From the NCBI RefSeq assembly GCF_003265705.1, contig NW_020312828.1, positions 59,066,391-59,130,390 on the forward strand: DNA of 64,000 bases. The letters are read 5' to 3'. The notes under the pieces are model-generated. The model was not told where the DNA came from, did not search any database, and saw only the letters and a list, made by a program, of their open reading frames with translations. Made by a program: the position numbers and the translations under genes. Every line of letters begins with the position of its first letter. Position 1 is the first letter of the stretch. This DNA is from Callorhinus ursinus. Its lineage: Eukaryota > Chordata > Mammalia > Carnivora > Otariidae. Shown piece by piece: positions 57,727-64,000 of this stretch.

Positions 57727-58404
57727 GTGAGGTTTCTTCTTAGGGACCCCAGGCTTGTTCTACATATTATTCAATGTTTGAAAATGGTTGTTTTGTGGAT
57801 TTTTGGGGGGTGGGGGGTTCCTACCTAGTTGATTTTATTATCTGTTTTCTTTTGCTGTAAAATAGGGATGCTACCAACCTTTGGTCAGTTTATCTCCCTT
57901 CTAAGATCCCCGGCCTAATAGAAGAGTCTCAAGTTTTGCTCCTTCATAGGAACACTTGCCCCATGATTATTATTCTTCTTGTTGTACTTATTTAGTCGTT
58001 TGCCCTCAGAGAACTCTTTCTTGTGAGTGTGTTTACTGCTAACCATTTTGAACTCAGCTTTGTTTTTTTTAACACAGTGTGTGTGGGTGGCCCTAGGAGA
58101 TTTTCCTTGCTTCCTGAAAGCACAGGGTTACAATAAAAAGCATGTTTTATGTAGGATCTAGTTGTTTGTAGCAAGAAGGGCTTTCAGATTGTTTTTTTCA
58201 CTGTGTTGCTGGATAAAAAGTTTTTGTAAATTTCTATTTTTAACTGTTAAGTCAATTCATAGATACTGTTTTTAACATGTTTGGATTTATACTTGTGAAT
58301 TTTTAAAACCATACTGTTAACTTATTTCATGTTTTTCTCATTTCCTATATCTTCTTGTGGTAACATTTTGTTTCTCTTTTGTTTCCTCTAGGGATTTAGA
58401 TGTT
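57727..58404. other. Unassigned block with 3'UTR-like look
   Basis: T-rich, non-repetitive text with runs such as 'ttacaataaaaagcatgttt' (an AATAAA at 58132-58137) and a G-rich run ttttggggggtggggggttc near 57800-57819. The style resembles a mammalian mRNA 3'UTR, so a retrocopied transcript end is possible. I cannot name a source gene. Confidence 0.25.
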
Positions 58405-58838
58405 GTGATGGTTAATTTTATATATCAACTTGGCTGAGCCACAGTGCCCAATATTTGGTCAAACATTATTCTGAATGTTTCTGTGAAGGTGATTTTTGGA
58501 ACATTTAAACTGATAGACTTTGAGGAATACAGACTGTTTTCCATAACCTGGGTGGGCCTCGTATAATCAGCTGAAGGCTATAACAGAACAAAGACTGAGA
58601 ACCCCCAAGCAAAACAGAAATCAGTCATCAGACTGCCCTTAGACTCAAACTGCAACTCTTTCCTGAGTTTCCAGCCCACTGGCTTACACCATTGGATTTT
58701 GGATGCACCAGGCCTCCAAAGTTGCGTAAGCCAATTCCTTAAAATCTCTCTCTCTCTTTTTCTCTCCTTGAAATCTCTCTCTGTCTCCCTCTTTCTCTCT
58801 CTCTGTTGCTTCTGTTTCTCTGGAGAACTCTAATACAA
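58405..58838 (+). mobile_element. Solo LTR-like repeat, ERVL class
   Basis: Starts tgtgatggttaattttatat and ends 'tctctggagaactctaatac' + a, giving TG...CA-like ends. Landmarks: 'atcaacttggctgagccaca', 'atatttggtcaaacattatt', 'ctgaatgtttctgtgaaggt', 'cctgggtgggcctcgtataa', 'gtaagccaattccttaaaat'. Near the 3' end a CT simple repeat (58745-58805) has expanded. I recognise the family by sight but do not name it with confidence. Confidence 0.7.
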
Positions 58839-60799
58839 GCATATATATTGACTTTTTTTCCCCAGTGGCTACACGGACATTTTTAACTTGTACCTGTGAC
58901 TCAACAATGTCTATAGTTCATCACTCCATCTACTTTTTCCCACTTCCTGCTGTGTCTAAGTGTAGGACTGTTTTTCTTTAGCGTCTTTGAGATTTTTTTT
59001 TTTCTTGATGCAAATGATTTAAGACTTACAATATCTATACAGTCTTCAGCGATTTTATTTTAGTGCCGTATTCCCTTCTTTATTCTCTCTATTGGATGTA
59101 TGTATGTATGTGGGTTCTTCTCACTATATCCTATATGTATTTTAACTTCTTTTTCATATGCACTATGTTTTATTTCTCCTTGTTGCATATGTGTGATTTC
59201 CTCATTTTTATCTTCCAGTTTATGTAATCCATTCTAGTTGGGTCAGTTTCCATGCTTAATGTAGCTATTTATTTTGCATTGTAATATTTATTTTCTATGT
59301 TTCCACTCTACTATAGAGTTTTAAAAATTTGCATATTTTATTTCTATAGTTTATTTATTTAATTATTTAAATAAATGTTCTTTCCTTTCAGATTGTTCTG
59401 TAATTTTAAATTCTTGAATGTGTAATTTTGCTGCTTGTCTCTGCTGATGTGCACTCTGAATGGATGCATCTTTATGCATTTTATAGTTTCTGACTGTGGA
59501 CTGGGATTGTGTGTATGAAGGAGAAAGCCAAAGAAAGCGGAGACATGGGGGAGAGAGTGAGACTGAGAAAGGCAGAGAGACAGAAAGAGAGACAGACAGA
59601 CAGAAGGAGGGAGAGAAAAACTATCTGGTAGTCTGAGTTGTGTGAACTTTCTTCCAGCTTTGTTTGTTTTGTGCCTCTGCCAGGAACCTCAGGACATCAC
59701 TGATCTGTTACAAAGGTTTTTCTTAAGTTTTAACCATGTAGTTCCCAAATAATGGGAAGATTGTAACTAAAACTCAGAACCACATTAAGTCAAGGAAATG
59801 CATAAATTTTCAGGAGATATATTTTTTCTATCAAGAGCACAAAGGAAGACTTGTTTTGATTTCCTTTGCTGTGAATATAATTTTTTCCAGTCTGTTCTTC
59901 AGTGTCTTGGCTTTGACTGTATGTGTGCACATATGTGTATGTATCAGTTATGTATCTCCAACTTTCAACTCCAATTTTTCAATGTATGTGGCCCCAGGAC
60001 CTTGTCACACTTGCATTCAGGCGCTGAGATTATAGTATTGACAATTCCCAGAGCAACTTAATGTTTACCACTCTGGTTTTCTGTTACCTTTTCCTGTGAT
60101 TATATCACTCATTTACATGTGAGTTTGGATATTTTATTAAATGTTATGAAATATGCATTCAAAATAGTATTTGCTATATTTTAAAAATAATTATAGATAT
60201 TTGTAGTGGAAGGGATTTTTGAGATACCTGGACTATCACACTTACATTTCAAACAGGTCGGTTTGACCCAACTAATTGTATAGATACCACTGGCCAGAAA
60301 TATCTGTAGAGCAGCTGTACTTCCTAGTGAAACCAAGTAATATGGGAACCATTGCTCTTAGATGTATTTCTTCAATCACACAGAACCCAGAAGTAGATCT
60401 TTAATTTTATCTTCCCTTCCAGAAAGAAAGGGTTTGGATTTTGTCAGTGTTTTTATTATCTCCATTAATTTGAGCAAATAGAATATAAAAGCTCACTGAA
60501 TTGAGGAACCATAGATTGGAATTTGTTGTGGCTGAGAGGAAAAGATTTTGGCCGAAATTCAGGCAGAAAATCAGAGATGGAGAAGACACACAGAAAATTA
60601 GCTCCAGAAATCTGCATTCTTATAAATCTGTGCCAAAATCTAAGCTGTGCATTGACAGAACGTAACTTAAAATTTCCAGTGATCACAGATTATTAGGAAA
60701 CATTCAATTTCTAACCAGTGAGGATGGAGAATCATTGGAGAAATATTCAGGGCTTTCAGGAAACACTACACATCTTAATAGGAGAACAAAACTGGTTCT
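58839..60799. other. Unassigned sequence with simple repeats
   Basis: About 2 kb. Contains (TATG)n near 59096-59112 and a GA/GACA-rich tract at about 59545-59620. An 87-codon frame at 59798-60061 lacks any recognisable domain. No gene supported. Confidence 0.4.
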
Positions 60800-61182
60800 A
60801 GATTAAGATGATTCTAGACTCACTTTAACAAAACATAAATCAACCTCAAAAGAATTAAGTTAACCAATGTGTAATTTAACTGAGTGCCAGAACAGATTCT
60901 GAAACTCTTTAAAGGAAAACAATAAAATCTAGCATCAACTACATAAAACTGAAAGCATCTACTAACCAATAAAAAATTTCTAGACATGTGAAGAAGTGGG
61001 AACTTGCGACCTATCACCAGGAAAACATTCAGTAAATAGACAAAGACCAAAAATGACAGTCATGATGGAATTATCAGATAAGAATTAAGCAATAGTTTCT
61101 ATAAATATGTTCAAGGATAAGAAGGGAAACATAAACATAATAAAAAATGAAACAGCATTTTTAAAGTCATGACTGATTGATT

Positions 61183-61293
61183 ATTTTTTTTTAATTTATT
61201 TATAGGTAGGCTCCATGCCCAACGCAGGGTTTGAACTCACAACCCTGAGATCAAGAGTCGCATGCTCTATTGACTGAGCCAGCCAGGAACCCC
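61183..61293 (-). repeat. Old tRNA-Lys SINE, antisense, inside L1M
   Basis: The - strand reads ggggttcctggctggctcag, then 'atagagcatgcgactcttga', 'gggttgtgagttcaaaccct' and 'gggcatggagcctacc', then an A/T-rich tail. Like 43761-43852, it keeps the tRNA part with anticodon-region ctctt and lacks the CT block. Target duplication is not clear (gattattttt/gaatattttt at best). Confidence 0.88.
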
Positions 61294-62455
61294 AAAACAG
61301 AATATTTTTTAAAGAACTAAATAAAACTAATAGAAAGGAAAAAGAGAAACTTTAAAATAAAACTTCACTTGCTGAGTTTAGAAGCAGATTGCATATCGCA
61401 GAAGAAAGTAGCAATGAATACAAAGACAGCAATGAAAAACTTCCAGAGTGGAGCACCTAGAACAAAGAGGCAAAAAATTAAAACAAAACTCAAAAACAAA
61501 GGGAAAAACAAAAATAAAAATTTAATCCAGAGACTCAATGATGTGTAGGAAAATCTGAAGCAAACTACCATATTAAGTCCAACAAGGGGAGAAGAAACAG
61601 AATAAAATGTGGAAAATTATGGCCAACATCTTCCAAAATTCACAAAATCTACAAAACCAGAGACTCAGGTCCAGAGAAATGTAAGTAGGACCAAACAAAG
61701 AAAACCACACAAAGGCACATCATTATCAAATTGCCAAAAACCAGTGAAATTAGAGAAAAAAAAAACTCATTATATAAAATGGATCAGTATAAAGATTAAC
61801 TGATTTCTCACCTGAAGAAACCCAAGCCAGAACACAATAAATTGACATCTTTACACTACTGAAAGAAAAAATAAAGTTAAATTAGAATTTTATATCTATG
61901 AAAACATCTTTCCAAAATGAGAGCAACATGGAAAACATTTCTGACAAACAAAAGCTGAGAGGATTTGGGAAAAAAAAAAAAAAAGTTACAGGAAGTTCTT
62001 CCAGTGGAAGGAAATCAACACCAGATGGAAACTTTTATCTACACAAATGAAGAGAGAGCACAGGAAATAATAAGTATATAAAAGACTTTTCTTTTTTTCA
62101 ATTTTTAATTTTCATTAGAGATACACATAACACTATATTGTGGGGGTTTATAACATGTAGAAGGAAAATGCACAACAAAAATAGTACAAATGATAAAAGT
62201 GAATATAGTGTACTATGGTCATTACATTATAATGAAGTGTTATAATAGTAATTATAGGCAAACTGTGATAAGAATAAAAAAGCATAGGGTAAACCCTAAA
62301 GCCACCATTTAAAAATAAATAAATGAAACAAAAGGAAGAACAAATAAACCAATAGAAAAGATTAGATAGAATACTAAAAAGTACTAAAATAACACTTAAA
62401 AGGGCAAGAAAGGAGAAGAATAATGGTGACAGGGCAAATAAAAACAAATAGTCTA

Positions 62456-62658
62456 GGGCGCCTGGGTGGCTCAGTTAAGCGTCTGCCTTCGGCTCAGGTC
62501 ATGGTCCCAGGGTCCTGGGATCGAGCCCCACATTGGGCTCCCTGCTCCGTGGGAAGCCTGCTTCTCCCTCTCCCACTCCCCCTGCTTGTGTTCCCTCTCT
62601 CGCTGTGTCCCTCTCTGTCAAATAAATAAATAAAATCTTTAAAAAAATACAAACCAAA
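62456..62658 (+). repeat. Can-SINE, sense, inside L1M
   Basis: Head gggcgcctgggtggctcagt runs directly into taagcgtctgcc, lacking the usual 'cggt/tggt' between; CpG-rich body; tail aaataaataaataaaatctt plus A-rich stretch. Target duplication aaatagtcta at 62446-62455 and 62659-62668. Confidence 0.96.
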
Positions 62659-62812
62659 AAATAGTCTAATTAATGGTAGATAAATCCAACAATATCAACA
62701 ATACCATTAGGTATAAATAATCTACACACTCCAATTACAGGTAGAGATTGTAAGATTAGATTTTAAAAACAGCAAGACCCAATTATATGTTACCTGTAAG
62801 AAACATACTTTA

Positions 62813-63142
62813 ATTAGTCTGCTTGGGCAGCCATAACATAATAGCACAGATTGGGTGGCTTAAACAACAGAAATTTATTTTCTCACAGTCCTGGAGGTTG
62901 GAAGTCGAAGATTAACCATCTTCTCTTTGTCCCCACATGGCCTTTTGTCTGTGCATGTGTACAGAGGAAGGGCGAGCTCTCTGGCATTTCTTCTTTTCAT
63001 AAGGACACAAGTTCTACTGAATTTAGGACCCCACCTTTGTTATCTCATTAATCTTAATTGTCTGCTCAAAAGTCCTATCTCCAAATGCAGTCACGTTGGG
63101 GCTTAGGGCTTCAACATATAAATGTGAGGAGGACATAATTCA
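62813..63142 (-). mobile_element. MLT1-type MaLR solo LTR, antisense, inside L1M
   Basis: Antisense MLT1 landmarks: 'tagtctgcttgggcagccat', 'ttgggtggcttaaacaacag', 'aaatttattttctcacagtc', 'ctggaggttggaagtcgaag', 'ttcataaggacacaagttct', 'cttagggcttcaacatataa', 'gaggaggacataattc'. Flanked by an 8-bp repeat atacttta (62805-62812 and 63143-63150) that probably contains the LTR's 5-bp target duplication. L1 text resumes afterwards, so MLT1 is younger than the L1M. Confidence 0.88.
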
Positions 63143-64000
63143 ATACTTTACACATACGTACACTGAAAGTAGAAAGATGGAAAAACGATGTATCATGCAA
63201 GCAATAATCACAAGTAAGGCGTAATAAAAATAGACACCAGGAAAAGGAATATTATGAGTGATAAAAGAGGACATTCATAATAATAATCAATTTATAGCCA
63301 ATATAAAGGCATATGCACATAGTTACTGTTTCAAAATAAATCAAACAAAAACTGACAAATCACGGAAGAAATAAATAATACCCTGATTTTATTTGGTGAT
63401 ACTCTTCATTGTTAATTAAACTGAAGAGTAAGGATATAGAAAACATAAATACTATCCCTCAAGTTTACATCAATGATATTATAATAAACTACACCATAAT
63501 ACAGAAAACATATTTATATCAAAAGCACTTAGAACATTCAATGAGAGAGACCATAGTCTGCACTATAAAAAAAAATCAATAAATTTAAAAGGATGAAATC
63601 ATATAGATATGTTATTTGATCATATGGCATTATATTAAAATTCAATATCAGAAAGTTGTCTGAGAAATTCCCCAAATATTCAAAAGTTAAACAATATCCT
63701 TTTCAGAATTCCATTGGTTTTTAAAGCAATTATAAGGGAAATCAGAAAATCTTTTGAACAGAATGAAAAGAAGAAGCACAAAGTATCAATATTTGTGGGG
63801 TTCAATTAGAGCAGTACTGAAATAGGTAGGGAGATGGTAATAATAAAGATAAGTGAAAACAAATGTAATAGAAAACAATAGATAAAATCAACAAAACCAA
63901 ATGATATTTGGTGATATTAATGATATTAATCAGCTAGACTGATTAAGAAAAACAGAAGTCTCAATTTACCAATATCACAAATGAATGAGGGGACATCATC

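Larger units (their letters stand above)
60800..64000 (+). pseudogene. Old L1M element, 5'UTR/ORF1/spacer/start of ORF2, runs off the window
   Basis: In order: 'ttctagacatgtgaagaagt' (about 60978) and 'aatgacagtcatgatggaat' of the 5' region. ORF1-side landmarks 'agaaaaccacacaaaggcac', 'atcattatcaaattgccaaa', 'tctgacaaacaaaagctgag', 'ggaagttcttccagtggaag' (about 61700-62030). Inter-ORF 'gtttataacatgtagaagga'. ORF2 endonuclease-side words 'ataatctacacactccaatt', 'agcaagacccaattatatgt', 'atgcaagcaataatcacaag', 'aatattatgagtgataaaag', 'gaaattccccaaatattcaa', and finally 'tgaatgaggggacatcatc' at the window end. Many stops and indels; not functional. It is interrupted at 61183-61293, 62456-62658 and 62813-63142. 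The RT half should lie beyond 64000. Confidence 0.88.

Noticed and set aside
57452..57730. 92-codon frame as a short gene
   Set aside because: Its residues match the segment of L1 ORF2 before the RT domain; upstream and downstream frames are broken.

Overview
This window is nuclear DNA from a mammal of the order Carnivora, most likely an arctoid caniform such as a bear, seal or mustelid. The evidence is repeat content. I count 19 tRNA-Lys-derived Can-SINE copies whose heads match the arctoid-type consensus as I remember it. I see none with the dog-type SINEC_Cf or the cat-type head. There are also three copies of a carnivore L1 3' end. The species is not determined.

I find no protein-coding host gene, functional RNA gene, CpG island or promoter. 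The longest open frames (about 60-173 codons) either lie on the wrong strand or wrong frame of retroelements or look like chance frames. The window is best read as intergenic or deep intronic sequence, AT-rich throughout.

Layout. 0-10 kb: mostly old repeats (MIR, MER5A-like hAT, LTR remnants, L2) with two Can-SINEs and CA/TA microsatellites. 10.7-17.4 kb: LINE-1 dense. Two antisense carnivore L1 3' ends bracket an older 2.3-kb sense L1 (ORF2 from the reverse-transcriptase domain to the 3' end, itself split by a SINE), followed by two antisense L1M fragments. 19.7-23 kb: LTR-like remnants, one carrying two back-to-back SINEs. 29-35.2 kb: L2 and a cluster of young SINEs, including a pair inserted one after another at one target. 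37.6-41.5 kb: a long antisense CR1/L2-clade reverse-transcriptase fossil, a SINE and a sense L2. 42.6-46 kb: LTR-like remnant, a tRNA-Lys-like minimal SINE, MLT1, MIR, SINE and the third L1 3' end, now in + orientation. 46-50 kb: the most repeat-poor block, followed by an AT-rich palindrome cluster near 50.2 kb. 51.3-58.8 kb: MIR, hAT, MLT1, SINEs, LTR-like pieces and an L1 ORF2 fragment. 60.8-64 kb: the 5' part of an old sense L1M (5'UTR/ORF1, spacer, start of ORF2), interrupted by two SINEs and an MLT1 LTR and running off the window end.

Nothing here works together as a pathway. The content is layered retroposition, and nesting gives the order: L1M/L2/CR1/MIR first, then MLT1/ERVL, then lineage-specific L1, then Can-SINEs. 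Family names come from recognising consensus sequence by eye, so subfamily labels are provisional. Stretches marked unassigned are those in which I recognise nothing.
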